A stretch of DNA of 64,000 nucleotides. It comes from an uncultured Lachnospiraceae bacterium (GTDB lineage Bacteria; Bacillota; Clostridia; Lachnospirales; Lachnospiraceae). The position numbers were made by a program, and so were the translations under genes. Location: NCBI GenBank assembly GCA_934351925.1, contig CAKRJT010000012.1:27441-91440 (forward strand), written 5' to 3'. A model generated the notes under the pieces. That model ran no database searches, was not told the DNA's origin, and was given only the letters and a program-made list of their open reading frames with translations. Positions 26,197 through 34,667 of this stretch are shown here, piece after piece; positions within the stretch are counted from its first letter, which is position 1, and the number at the start of each line of letters is the position of its first letter.

Positions 26197-27039
26197 TTAT
26201 TTAAAGTTCTTACCGTCTCTTCTTCTTACGATAAGCTTGTTAGACTGCTTGTTGTTCTTTCTGGTCTTGAGACCAAGTGCCGGCTTGCCCCATGGTGTTA
26301 CAGGACCCGGACGACCGATACCGGTCTTACCTTCACCACCACCGTGTGGATGGTCGTTAGGGTTCATTACGGAACCACGAACAGTTGGACGGATACCCAT
26401 ATGTCTCTTACGTCCAGCCTTACCTAAGTTGATGAGGCTGTGGTCACCATTGCCAAGTGTACCGATTGTGGCACGGCAGATGATAGGAACCATTCTCATT
26501 TCGCCTGATGGAAGTCTGAGTGTTGCATACTTGCCTTCCTTAGCCATGAGCTGTGCTGAGTTACCTGCTGCACGAACAAGCTGTCCGCCCTTGCCAGGAT
26601 ATAACTCGATGTTGTGTACCTCAGTACCTACAGGAATCTCAGAAAGTGGTAAGCAGTTACCTACTCTGACCTCTGCGCCTGCACCGTTCATAACTGTCAT
26701 TCCATCTGTTAAACCAGCCGGAGCAAGGATGTATGCCTTCTCACCATCAGCGTAAGCGATAAGTGCGATGTTAGCTGTTCTGTTTGGATCGTACTCGATA
26801 CCAAGAACCTTAGCCGGAATACCATCCTTATTTCTCTTAAAATCTATTACTCTATATTTCTTTCTGTTTCCACCGCCGCGGTGTCTTACAGTAATCTTAC
26901 CCTGGTTGTTACGACCAGCGTTCTTCTGAAATGAAACTAATAATGACTTCTCAGGAGTGCTCTTTGTGATCTCAGAGAAATCAGAACCAGTCATGTTTCT
27001 TCTAGAAGGTGTATATGGGTTATATGATTTGATTCCCAT
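26197..27039 (-). CDS. rplB: 50S ribosomal protein L2
   Basis: uL2, 280 residues, needed for subunit association and peptidyl transfer. The conserved C-terminal loop GSVMNPNDHPHGGGEGKTGIG contains the functional histidine. An 89-base gap before it holds two small hairpins (AGAACC with GGGTTCT; AGGC with GCCT). Confidence 0.98.
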   Translation of the reverse strand: MGIKSYNPYTPSRRNMTGSDFSEITKSTPEKSLLVSFQKNAGRNNQGKITVRHRGGGNRKKYRVIDFKRNKDGIPAKVLGIEYDPNRTANIALIAYADGEKAYILAPAGLTDGMTVMNGAGAEVRVGNCLPLSEIPVGTEVHNIELYPGKGGQLVRAAGNSAQLMAKEGKYATLRLPSGEMRMVPIICRATIGTLGNGDHSLINLGKAGRKRHMGIRPTVRGSVMNPNDHPHGGGEGKTGIGRPGPVTPWGKPALGLKTRKNNKQSNKLIVRRRDGKNFK

Positions 27040-27128
27040 TATATTCTCTCCTTTCGACTATCTGTCCCATGTTATCAGGCCCGGTCGGAGCCTATATTTG
27101 TTGAATCAGAACCCTGTGGTTCTATTTA

Positions 27129-27428
27129 TTAAAGACCAGCGAAAATCTCGATATCAGCGCTGTCAGCAGTAAGCTGAACGATTGCCTTCTTCTTCTTTGC
27201 TGTCTTGCCGTATGTCATTCCTCTTCTGCGGGTCTTGCCATCGAGGTTCATTGTGTTAACGCCTGCAACCTTAGTGCCTGCGAACATCTTCTCAACAGCT
27301 TCCTTAATCTGAGTCTTGTTAGCATCAGGATGAACAAGGAATGTATACTTCTTTGCAGCCATGTCAGCCATGCTCTTCTCAGTAACAACCGGCTTTAAAA
27401 TTACGTCATAATACATTAAGCTTGCCAT
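27129..27428 (-). CDS. rplW: 50S ribosomal protein L23
   Basis: uL23, docking site for trigger factor and SRP at the tunnel exit, 99 residues. DVILKPVVTEKSMADMAAKKYTF and RRRGMTYGKTAKKKKAIVQL fit the family. Its start overlaps the rplD stop by one base. Confidence 0.97.
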   Translation of the reverse strand: MASLMYYDVILKPVVTEKSMADMAAKKYTFLVHPDANKTQIKEAVEKMFAGTKVAGVNTMNLDGKTRRRGMTYGKTAKKKKAIVQLTADSADIEIFAGL

Positions 27429-28048
27429 TATGCATACACCTCCTGGATTGTTCCAACAGCTTCCTTAGAAACAACCATTGTGTCGTACTTGAGAATATCG
27501 TATACGTTGATTGTGTCAGCTGTTGCTGTCTTAACGCCCTGAATGTTTCTTGCGGAAAGAATTACATTCTTGTCGTCATCTGCTGTTACTACTAATGCCT
27601 TAGCAACCTTTAAGTTGTTAAGTACATTTACCATATTCTTTGTCTTAATCTCGTTGAAAGTAAGACCCTCAACTACGATGAACTTCTTATCCTCTACTCT
27701 TGATGTAAGAGCTGATAATAAAGCTGCTCTCTTCTCTTTCTTGTTCATCTTGAAAGAGTAATCTCTTGGCTTCGGAGCGAATACAACGCCGCCGCCCTTC
27801 CACTGTGGAGCTCTGATGGAACCCTGTCTTGCATGACCTGTTCCCTTCTGCTTCCATGGCTTTCTTCCGCCGCCGCGAACCTCTGCACGAGTCTTAGCAC
27901 TCTGTGTTCCCTGACGGTTATTTGCAAGCTGGCTCACAACTGCCATGTGTACTAAGTGCTCGTTAACTTCTACACCGAATACAGCATCGTTAAGCTCGAT
28001 TGTGCCAACTTCTTTGCCTTCAATATTATAAACAGATACGTTTGCCAT
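27428..28048 (-). CDS. rplD: 50S ribosomal protein L4
   Basis: uL4, 206 residues, with the tunnel-lining loop (TKSAGRG-like stretch KTRAEVRGGGRKPWKQKGTG). In some bacteria L4 represses the S10 operon through its leader; whether it does so here is unknown, but the long rpsJ leader would be the place to look. Confidence 0.98.
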   Translation of the reverse strand: MANVSVYNIEGKEVGTIELNDAVFGVEVNEHLVHMAVVSQLANNRQGTQSAKTRAEVRGGGRKPWKQKGTGHARQGSIRAPQWKGGGVVFAPKPRDYSFKMNKKEKRAALLSALTSRVEDKKFIVVEGLTFNEIKTKNMVNVLNNLKVAKALVVTADDDKNVILSARNIQGVKTATADTINVYDILKYDTMVVSKEAVGTIQEVYA

Positions 28049-28075
28049 CTGTGTGTTCCTCCTTCCTTAACAGCA

Positions 28076-28759
28076 CTACTTCTCAAATTTTACTGTCTCT
28101 TTGATTGTCACAAGAGACTTCTTCGGTCCCGGTACAGCACCCTTAACTAAGATTAAGTTATTCTCAACATCAACCTTAACAACCTCGAGGTTCTGAATCG
28201 TGATCTTCTTATTTCCCATATGACCAGGCATTCCCTTGCCCTTGAATACTCTACCCGGAGTAGTTGCGGAGCCGTTAGAACCCTGATGTCTGTGGAACTT
28301 AGAGCCGTGTGCCATAGGTCCTCTGGACTGGCCTAATCTCTTGATTGCGCCCTGAAAGCCCTTTCCCTTGGAAATTGCTGTTGCGTCAACCTTGTCACCT
28401 GCTGCGAAGATGTCTGCCTTGATCTCGTCCTTTACGGAGTAATCAGCAGCGTTCTCAAAACGGAACTCCTTAACATACTTCTTGCTTGTAACGCCGGCCT
28501 TCTCAAAGTGACCCTTTAAAGCCTTGTTAACACCATGTCTGTTTCTGATTTCTTTCTTGCCGCTCTTGTCTTTTGCTACAACCTTTTCCTTAGCATCAAC
28601 AAAACCAACCTGTACTGCTGCGTAACCGTCATTCTCAACTGTCTTAACCTGTGTTACTACACAAGGACCAGCCTGAAGAACAGTTACCGGAGTGAGAACT
28701 CCGTCTTCGTTGAAAATCTGTGTCATTCCAACCTTTGTTGCTAAAATAGCCTTCTTCAT
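28076..28759 (-). CDS. rplC: 50S ribosomal protein L3
   Basis: uL3, 227 residues, early assembly protein. ILATKVGMTQIFNEDGVLTPVTVL, KGKGFQGAIKRLGQSRGPMAHGSKFHR and GRVFKGKGMPGHMG are diagnostic. A 148-base gap separates it from rpsJ; it contains a GACCCC/GGGGTC hairpin (28788-28807) close to the ribosome site. Confidence 0.98.
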   Translation of the reverse strand: MKKAILATKVGMTQIFNEDGVLTPVTVLQAGPCVVTQVKTVENDGYAAVQVGFVDAKEKVVAKDKSGKKEIRNRHGVNKALKGHFEKAGVTSKKYVKEFRFENAADYSVKDEIKADIFAAGDKVDATAISKGKGFQGAIKRLGQSRGPMAHGSKFHRHQGSNGSATTPGRVFKGKGMPGHMGNKKITIQNLEVVKVDVENNLILVKGAVPGPKKSLVTIKETVKFEK

Positions 28760-28787
28760 TGTTTTACCTCCTGTTTAATCTACAGCG

Positions 28788-28807
28788 GACCCCAATCTTC
28801 CGGGGTC
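28788..28807 (-). other. Hairpin before rplC
   Basis: GACCCC and GGGGTC form a 6-bp stem with an 8-nt loop just upstream of the AGGAGG of rplC. Role unknown; there is no T run, so it is not a plain terminator. Confidence 0.45.
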
Positions 28808-28907
28808 ATCCTAGAACAGTCAATATAAGTGGAACAAATTCGGTAAAATGTGTTGCTTCTATATTAAACCCTTCAGGACTTCTTAATTAATTCTTATTGA
28901 CATTCAA

Positions 28908-29219
28908 TTATTTCATCTTGATGTCAATGTACACACCTGCCGGCATCTCTAAACGAGATAATGCATCAACAGTCTTCTGTGATGGAGTAATGATATCGAT
29001 GAGTCTCTTATGAGTTCTCTGCTCGAACTGCTCTCTGGAATCCTTGTACTTGTGAACAGCTCTAAGAATTGTAACAACTTCCTTCTTAGTAGGAAGAGGT
29101 ACCGGTCCGCTCACCTGAGCCCCTGTCTTCTTAGCACTCTCGATAATCTTCTTGGCTGACTGATCAACTAACTGATGATCGTAAGCCTTAAGTGTAATTC
29201 TCATTACTTGACTTGCCAT
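28908..29219 (-). CDS. rpsJ: 30S ribosomal protein S10
   Basis: uS10 (NusE), 103 residues; part of the 30S head and of transcription antitermination complexes. RITLKAYDHQLVDQSAKKI and GPVPLPTKKEVVTILRA ... EQRTHKRLIDI are typical. First gene of the S10 operon, behind a promoter and a 270-nt folded leader. Confidence 0.98.
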   Translation of the reverse strand: MASQVMRITLKAYDHQLVDQSAKKIIESAKKTGAQVSGPVPLPTKKEVVTILRAVHKYKDSREQFEQRTHKRLIDIITPSQKTVDALSRLEMPAGVYIDIKMK

Positions 29220-29490
29220 AAAAAAAGCCGCCTCCTTTTCGCACTATAAATCAGTACGACAAGTGGTGACTGTACACATACCCGCGCGTATCCTCTGCTC
29301 ACTTACACACAAATGTGCATACTTTTCGTGCAGTAAAATCCTTCGCGTTCTCTGCCCTGAAGAACTCTCTTCGGCAGATTCTTAACTTGTACAGTGACTT
29401 GTCGCCAGTTTCCTAACTTGACATTCGCTCCACGGAACACCTGCAATCAATGCAGCAACCTCACGCTTCTACGCTATCAATGTCACAGCA
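29220..29490 (-). promoter_or_regulatory. Structured leader of the S10 operon
   Basis: About 270 nt of untranslated RNA before rpsJ. A long-range stem joins CGACAAGT and CTGTAC in the 5' part (29389-29404) to GTACAG and ACTTGTCG close to rpsJ (29257-29275). Inside it is a CTGCC-GAAGA hairpin (CTGCC with GGCAG, GAAGA with TCTTC) and a GCACA/TGTGT fold. It resembles an autoregulatory ribosomal-protein leader in design, but I do not recognise a named family. Confidence 0.6.
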
Positions 29491-29496
29491 AGTGAT

Positions 29497-29525
29497 ATAT
29501 TACTATATCTCTTAGGAAAATGCAA
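29497..29525 (-). promoter_or_regulatory. Sigma-A promoter of the S10 operon
   Basis: Minus strand TTGCAT (29520-29525), 17-base spacer, TAATAT (29497-29502). It would start RNA near 29490. I see nothing else in 29526-29750. Confidence 0.75.
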
Positions 29526-29752
29526 GTACTTTTTCAAAAAAAACCAAATTATTTTCATATTCTTGTCATATGGCATGTATTTCTTACAACAGAGCCATGT
29601 GTATCATACCACAGATTAAGAGAAAAAGCAACAATATTACATATTTTTTATCAGTATCTTCCTATTATATATACCACAATATTCCATACCCTGATTTCAC
29701 ACTCACGAATACTGCAGCACACAGCAGCTTCCGCCGCGGAGCAATGAATAGC

Positions 29753-29781
29753 TTGCCACTAAATCAATCATAGTATATAAT
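29753..29781 (+). promoter_or_regulatory. Sigma-A promoter of the methyltransferase gene
   Basis: TTGCCA (29753-29758), 17 bases, perfect TATAAT (29776-29781), about 120 bases before the gene and divergent from the S10 promoter. Confidence 0.75.
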
Positions 29782-29902
29782 AATGTAATAAGTATTTCCA
29801 CCGGAACCGCTGAAGATACATTATTACATAAATATATGTTTTACGTTCATACCGGTGCCGAGACTTTAAAACATAACACTCACTATGGAAAGGATTTATA
29901 AT

Positions 29903-30784
29903 ATGTGGATTGCAGATAGATGGAAGGATTACGAGGTTATGGACACCTCCTCCGGAGAAAAACTCGAGCGTTGGGGAGATTACACGCTCGTCCGCCCGGA
30001 CCCACAGGTAATATGGAACACGCCTAAGAAAGCAAGAGGCTGGAAGAACATGAACGGACACTACCACAGAAGCAGCAAAGGCGGCGGCGAGTGGGAGTTC
30101 TTCGACCTGCCTGAACAGTGGTCGATAGACTACGAGGGCGTAGGTGGAAAGCTCACCTTCAACCTCAAGCCGTTCTCGTTTAAGCACACCGGGCTCTTCC
30201 CCGAGCAGGCTTCTAACTGGGACTGGTTCGGAAAGAAGATAAAGGATGCCGTCGCATCAGGAAGAGAAATCAAGGTTTTAAACCTCTTCGCATACACGGG
30301 TGGTGCAACTCTCGCTGCTGCCTCCGCGGGAGCCAAGGTGACGCATGTTGACGCCGCAAAGGGAATGGTGAGCTGGGCTAAGGAGAATGCCGTATCCTCA
30401 GGACTCGGGGATGCACCTATCCGCTGGCTTGTCGACGACTGCGGCAAGTTCGTTGAACGCGAGATACGACGTGGCAACAAGTACGATGGAATTATAATGG
30501 ATCCTCCTTCCTACGGCAGAGGTCCTAAGGGCGAGATATGGAAGATTGAAGACTCGATATATCCATTCATACAGCAGACGGAACAGCTTCTAAGCGATGA
30601 CCCTCTGTTCTTCCTCATCAACTCCTACACGACAGGACTGGCACCTTCCGTCCTCACCTACATGATATCAACTGCCATCATTCCAAATCACGGCGGAAGC
30701 GTGGAGTCGGGAGAGCTCGGGCTTCCCGTATCAGGAAACGGGCTTGTGCTTCCTTGCGGAGCGAGCGGACGTTGGAGCAGATAG
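29903..30784 (+). CDS. Class I SAM-dependent methyltransferase, RlmI/RlmK-like
   Basis: Predicted RNA (probably 23S rRNA) methyltransferase. 293 residues from the ATG at 29903; AAAGGA precedes it, unlike the in-frame ATG at 29885. The SAM-binding motif I is VLNLFAYTGGATLAAASAGA, the acidic motif is THVDAAKG, and the target-base motif IV is IIMDPPSYGRGPKGE, as in the COG1092 family. The N-terminal PUA domain of RlmI is lacking. The substrate cannot be fixed. Single gene on the plus strand between S10 and the copper operon. Confidence 0.85.
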   Translation: MWIADRWKDYEVMDTSSGEKLERWGDYTLVRPDPQVIWNTPKKARGWKNMNGHYHRSSKGGGEWEFFDLPEQWSIDYEGVGGKLTFNLKPFSFKHTGLFPEQASNWDWFGKKIKDAVASGREIKVLNLFAYTGGATLAAASAGAKVTHVDAAKGMVSWAKENAVSSGLGDAPIRWLVDDCGKFVEREIRRGNKYDGIIMDPPSYGRGPKGEIWKIEDSIYPFIQQTEQLLSDDPLFFLINSYTTGLAPSVLTYMISTAIIPNHGGSVESGELGLPVSGNGLVLPCGASGRWSR

Positions 30785-30817
30785 CAGAAAATTTCCAACG
30801 AATTTTTATATTGTGGT

Positions 30818-31118
30818 GATGTTGAGGTCAAATAGGAGTATTTACGTTTTGAATGTATAACGTGTTATGGTTTATGCATATCAGCTCCACTGCTCGAAGC
30901 TAGGTGTTCTAAGGACTCTGATTTATGTTCTATAACTGCCCGCCACCGTTGCAAAATCAGCCATCCATGGCTGTTTGCAACTCAGTCAGCATCCATGCTG
31001 ACTGTGGCTGGGTTATGAGCAGAGTCCTAAGAACAACTACGCTTCTCGCAAAAGTCGTGATATGCATAAACACAACATGTTATACATGGCAAAGTTTTTG
31101 CTATTTGACCTCAACATC
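30818..31118. mobile_element. 301-bp palindromic MITE-like element
   Basis: Bounded by a perfect 18-bp terminal inverted repeat (GATGTTGAGGTCAAATAG, 30818-30835 and 31101-31118) and flanked on both sides by TGGT, a possible 4-bp target duplication. The inverted similarity continues imperfectly for about 100 bp inward (for example TTTATGCATATCA and TTCTAAGGACTCTG). The centre holds two hairpins: the TTGCAAA...TTTGCAA one, with ATGGCTG in its arm, and AGTCAGCAT with ATGCTGACT. No coding capacity. A partial second copy lies at 60903-61027. Confidence 0.8.
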
Positions 31119-31215
31119 TGGTAAGTATGGTATAAAAACATGGGGATTTAATTTATATGTGTGTTATGTGTTGTATACAAGGAAATGTACATGGCGCCAC
31201 CTTAATGCCATTATG

Positions 31216-31262
31216 AAAAAGACCCGCGGCAGGTATCTTCGCTGATTTTACCTGTCGCGGGT
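31216..31262 (-). terminator. Terminator of the copper operon
   Basis: A 13-bp GC-rich stem (CCCGCGGCAGGTA with TACCTGTCGCGGG) with five T on the minus strand side (31216-31220). The plus-strand side is also followed by a T-rich stretch, so it may work both ways. Confidence 0.85.
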
Positions 31263-31337
31263 TATTTTTACCTATAAGAGGGTCGGCTGTCTTTTATGAC
31301 AAAACTAACCAGCTCTTATATCATTGTTTATGTTTGA

Positions 31338-31586
31338 TTAGAAACCGAACAGCCCTTTCTTAACGTAAGGCTCTCTGCTTATTCCTGTAACAGTGTAGCC
31401 CGTGGCGTCGATAGTGGACTTAATCTGCTCGTCGGTGAGTCCTTCCTCGGCGATTATTACCGTTTCCTTCTTAGAGTGTGAGGACGATACCTTCTTGACC
31501 TTGAGTGCATTTCTTACCGCATCGTTCACATGTGCCTCGCAGTGACCGCACATCATTCCATCAACACCAACTGTAATCTTTTCCAT
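31338..31586 (-). CDS. copZ: Heavy-metal-associated (HMA) domain protein, copper chaperone-like
   Basis: 82 residues: a single ferredoxin-like HMA domain with the Cu(I)-binding motif GMMCGHC near the N terminus, then a short tail ending KKGLFGF. It would carry Cu(I) in the cytoplasm and hand it to the P-type ATPase encoded just upstream. It is the last gene of csoR-copA-copZ; two tandem 75-bp repeats separate it from copA. Confidence 0.85.
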   Translation of the reverse strand: MEKITVGVDGMMCGHCEAHVNDAVRNALKVKKVSSSHSKKETVIIAEEGLTDEQIKSTIDATGYTVTGISREPYVKKGLFGF

Positions 31587-31642
31587 ATTTATTTTCCTCT
31601 TTCTTTTTTATTTTTCATAGCTCAAAAGCTGTGATTTTCATT

Positions 31643-31797
31643 CTTATACCCCTGCATACTGCAAGCATAGCTTGCAGTACTGCCACCAATAAGTTGTTTG
31701 AAAGTTTTACTTTCAAACTTATACCCCTGCATACTGCAAGCATAGCTTGCAGTACTGCCACCAATAAGTAGTTTGAAATTTTCACTTTCAGACTTAA
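31643..31797. repeat. Two tandem 75-bp repeats between copA and copZ
   Basis: Two units of exactly 75 bp (starting 31643 and 31718), nearly identical. Each contains TACTGCAAGC / GCTTGCAGTA and GTTTGAAAGT / ACTTTCAAAC stem-loops. The same unit occurs in two copies at 48152-48304. Two minus-strand frames are open through the unit. Confidence 0.9.
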
Positions 31798-31806
31798 CCT
31801 TTTATA

Positions 31807-34113
31807 CTAACGATTTTTAAACAGGTTCAGGCGCAGCGCGTTTGTCACCACGCAGAAACTCGACAGACTCATCGCCGCAGCTCCGAACATCGGATTGAGC
31901 GTCCAGCCAAAGAGCGGTATCCACACTCCTGCAGCGAGCGGTATGCCTATGATATTGTAGATAAACGCCCAGAACAGGTTCTCGTGGATATTACGCAGCG
32001 TTGCACGGCTTAAGCGGATTGCCGTCACAGCATCGCTAAGCCTGCTCTTCATGAGCACCACGTCCGCCGCATCGATTGCGATATCCGTTCCCGCACCTAT
32101 GGCAAGACCGATATCTGCCGAGGTGAGCGCCGGAGCGTCGTTTATTCCGTCACCGACCATTATTACCCTGCCGCGGGACTTTAGCTTCTCCACCACTGCC
32201 GCCTTGCCGTCAGGGAGTACGCCTGCAACGACCTCATCAACACCGGCCTGTGTGCCGATAGCCTGCGCCGTCTTTTCATTGTCTCCCGTGAGCATGACGA
32301 CATGGATACCCATCTTCTTTAGCTGTCCTATCGCCTCCGGGCTGTCCGGCTTGATGACATCGGCAACAGCCACCATTCCAAGCAGCCTGTCATCTTCAGC
32401 AAAGAAGAGTACCGTCTTGCCCTTAGCCGAAAAATCGTCTGCCATCTCAACCATCTGCACAAGAGCAGCCTGTGTCTGCCTGTCAGCGTTCTTTTTGAGC
32501 TCTCCTTCAATAAAAACTGCATTTCCGCCGCACAACCTGTGACCGTCAAGGGTTCCCGCAAGACCATTTCCCGGAACCGCGCTGAAATCCTCGACCGCGC
32601 CGAGCTTCTTCGCCTTCGCGAGCAGTCCCTCCTCGCTCTCAACACTGGCAAGCACAGCCTTCGCAAGCGGGTGCTCGCTTCTGCTCTCCAACGCATACGC
32701 CTTAGCAAGCAGCTCCTCACGGCTCACTCCGTCCGCCGGATACACGTCCGTTATCACAGGTGTTCCGTTGGTTATGGTTCCCGTCTTGTCAAGAACGACA
32801 ACCTTCGCCTTGCCCGTCTCCTCAAGCGAAGCCGCCGTCTTGAACATTATTCCATGCTTTGCACCAACGCCGTTTCCAACCATGATGGCAACAGGTGTCG
32901 CAAGTCCAAGGGCACACGGGCAGCTAATGACAAGAACAGAAATCGCTCTTCCAAGCGCATAGCCGAATGCATGACCCGTCAAAATCCATGCGAGGAAGGT
33001 CACGGCAGCAATCCCTATTACCACAGGAACGAACACACCCGAGACCTTATCCGCAACCTTCGCAATAGGCGCCTTTGTCGCCGCAGCATCGCTTACCATC
33101 TTGATTATCTGCGACAATGTCGTGTCCTCACCGACTCTTGTCGCCTCACAGACAATATAGCCGAGCTGATTTACCGTGGCGGCAGATACCTTATCCCCCT
33201 CCGCCTTATCAACCGGAAGGCTCTCGCCCGTCAGGGCAGCCTCATTGACTGCTGTAGTTCCCTCTATTATAATACCGTCCACCGGAATACTCTCTCCGGG
33301 ATGTACTACAAAATAGTCCCCCTTGTGAACCTGCTCTATCGGAATACTTACCTCCTGACCGTCTCTCTTTACAACGGCAGTCTTAGGAGCCAGCTTCATA
33401 AGTCCCTTGAGCGCGTCCGTAGTTCTTCCCTTCGAAACAGCTTCCAAAAGCTTACCCACCGTGATAAGTGTGAGTATCATCGCAGCCGATTCAAAATAGA
33501 ACTCATGCATGTAGTTCATCACAGCCATGTCATCGCCCCTGAGCTGGACGCCCGTCATCGCGTAGAGCGCATATACACTGTATCCATACGACGCAGCAGC
33601 ACCGAGAGCCACAAGTGTATCCATGTTCGGGGCTCCATGTGCAAAGCTCTTAAAGCCGCTTATAAAAAATTTCTGGTTGATGACCATAATCATCGTAGTC
33701 AAAAGGAGCTGTGTAAGCCCCATTGCAATGTGATTTCCCGCCATAAATGATGGCAGCTTCCAGTTCCACATCATATGTCCCATGGAAATATACATGAGCG
33801 GAAGCAACAGGATAAGCGAGGCAGCCAGCCTCTTAACCATAGCAGGTGTCTCCCTGTCCTTTAGTAAATCCTCGTCCTCCGAAACAGCACCGCTCTGCGC
33901 CTTATCAGTCTTATCCTTCTTTAACGAGGCCCCATAGCCGGACGCTTTGACAGCCTTTATAATCTCCGCGCTTGAAGCCGTACCCTCAACACCCATCGAG
34001 TTGGTGATAAGGCTTACGGAGCACGATGTCACTCCCGGCACCTTGCTCACAGCCTTCTCGACTCTTGCCTGACAGGCAGCACAACTCATACCTGTCACCT
34101 TATACTGATCCAA
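31807..34113 (-). CDS. copA: Copper-exporting P-type ATPase
   Basis: P1B-type ATPase that pumps Cu(I) out of the cytoplasm. 768 residues: one N-terminal HMA domain (GMSCAAC), eight predicted membrane helices, the TGES actuator loop, the metal-site CPC in SCPCALGLATPVAIMVG (about residue 399), the phosphorylated aspartate in DKTGT (about 439), SEHPLA and GDGINDAPAL. Compared with many Firmicute CopA it has one rather than two HMA domains. It lies 18 bases downstream of csoR. Confidence 0.96.
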   Translation of the reverse strand: MDQYKVTGMSCAACQARVEKAVSKVPGVTSCSVSLITNSMGVEGTASSAEIIKAVKASGYGASLKKDKTDKAQSGAVSEDEDLLKDRETPAMVKRLAASLILLLPLMYISMGHMMWNWKLPSFMAGNHIAMGLTQLLLTTMIMVINQKFFISGFKSFAHGAPNMDTLVALGAAASYGYSVYALYAMTGVQLRGDDMAVMNYMHEFYFESAAMILTLITVGKLLEAVSKGRTTDALKGLMKLAPKTAVVKRDGQEVSIPIEQVHKGDYFVVHPGESIPVDGIIIEGTTAVNEAALTGESLPVDKAEGDKVSAATVNQLGYIVCEATRVGEDTTLSQIIKMVSDAAATKAPIAKVADKVSGVFVPVVIGIAAVTFLAWILTGHAFGYALGRAISVLVISCPCALGLATPVAIMVGNGVGAKHGIMFKTAASLEETGKAKVVVLDKTGTITNGTPVITDVYPADGVSREELLAKAYALESRSEHPLAKAVLASVESEEGLLAKAKKLGAVEDFSAVPGNGLAGTLDGHRLCGGNAVFIEGELKKNADRQTQAALVQMVEMADDFSAKGKTVLFFAEDDRLLGMVAVADVIKPDSPEAIGQLKKMGIHVVMLTGDNEKTAQAIGTQAGVDEVVAGVLPDGKAAVVEKLKSRGRVIMVGDGINDAPALTSADIGLAIGAGTDIAIDAADVVLMKSRLSDAVTAIRLSRATLRNIHENLFWAFIYNIIGIPLAAGVWIPLFGWTLNPMFGAAAMSLSSFCVVTNALRLNLFKNR

Positions 34114-34131
34114 TCTTCACATCTCCTTCCA

Positions 34132-34476
34132 TTATCTCATAAGCTTCTGTATAACTCCGACAAGCTCGTCCACCACCTCATCATTGCCTTCGCGTATGTT
34201 CTCAGCCACACAGGTTCTGATATGATTCCCAAGCAGAACCTTATTAAAGCTATTGAGTGCTGCATTGATAGCCGCAACCTGCACAAGAACATCCGTACAA
34301 TAAGCGTCCTCCTCTATCATGTGTTCTACACCCCTTACCTGTCCCTCTATGCGTTTCAGGCGGTTTAGCAAATCCTTGTACTCCTTCGGCGAACGTTCCT
34401 TATGCTTCTCACAGCAGCAACACTTATTATCCGTTTTGCCTCCGCAGGCAGGACAATTCTCCTTATTATTCTCCAT
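34132..34476 (-). CDS. csoR: CsoR-family copper-sensing repressor
   Basis: Represses the operon until Cu(I) binds. 114 residues from the second of two ATG codons. The Cu site Cys-His-Cys is visible in DAYCTDV and GNHIRTC. The four-helix DUF156 core starts near KEYKDLLNRLKRIEGQVRGV. An extra Cys-rich tail at the N terminus (CPACGG, KCCCCEKH) is unusual and may bind additional metal. First gene of the copper operon; two palindromic operators lie in its promoter. Confidence 0.93.
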   Translation of the reverse strand: MENNKENCPACGGKTDNKCCCCEKHKERSPKEYKDLLNRLKRIEGQVRGVEHMIEEDAYCTDVLVQVAAINAALNSFNKVLLGNHIRTCVAENIREGNDEVVDELVGVIQKLMR

Positions 34477-34498
34477 CATGCCCTCCTAATGCCTTTAT

Positions 34499-34553
34499 AT
34501 ACCCCCATGAGGTATCTTGGCTTTATAATATACCCTCTAAGGGTATTTTGCAA
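34499..34553 (-). promoter_or_regulatory. csoR-copA-copZ promoter with two CsoR operators
   Basis: Minus strand TTGCAA (34548-34553), 17-base spacer, TATTAT (34525-34530). The 17-bp palindrome ATACCCT-CTA-AGGGTAT (34530-34546) fills the spacer. A second, weaker 17-bp site, ATACC...GGTAT (34499-34515), lies 31 bp away, about three helical turns. Both fit the GC-centred CsoR operator type. Confidence 0.8.
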
Positions 34554-34598
34554 GTGCTTTTTATTAAAAAAATTCAGTCTTCATGTACAAAATACTTT

Positions 34599-34627
34599 TT
34601 GACCAGTCCAGTATATTATGCTATTAT
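34599..34627 (+). promoter_or_regulatory. Sigma-A promoter of the HD-GYP gene
   Basis: TTGACC (34599-34604), 17 bases, TATTAT (34622-34627), about 35 bases upstream of the start codon's leader; the -10 lies 40 bases before the ATG. Confidence 0.7.
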
Positions 34628-34667
34628 ATTATTTTAAGGTAAATCTTTACATCTGAGAGGCTGAACA

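Noticed and set aside
31643..31797. Possible small CRISPR-like array
   Set aside because: Only two units that are contiguous with no spacers; the same unit occurs elsewhere in tandem. It is a dispersed tandem repeat.
32539..33750. A 403-codon open frame on the plus strand
   Set aside because: It lies wholly antisense to copA, whose motifs are complete. Composition is Arg/Leu/His/Asn-rich, as expected of a shadow frame.
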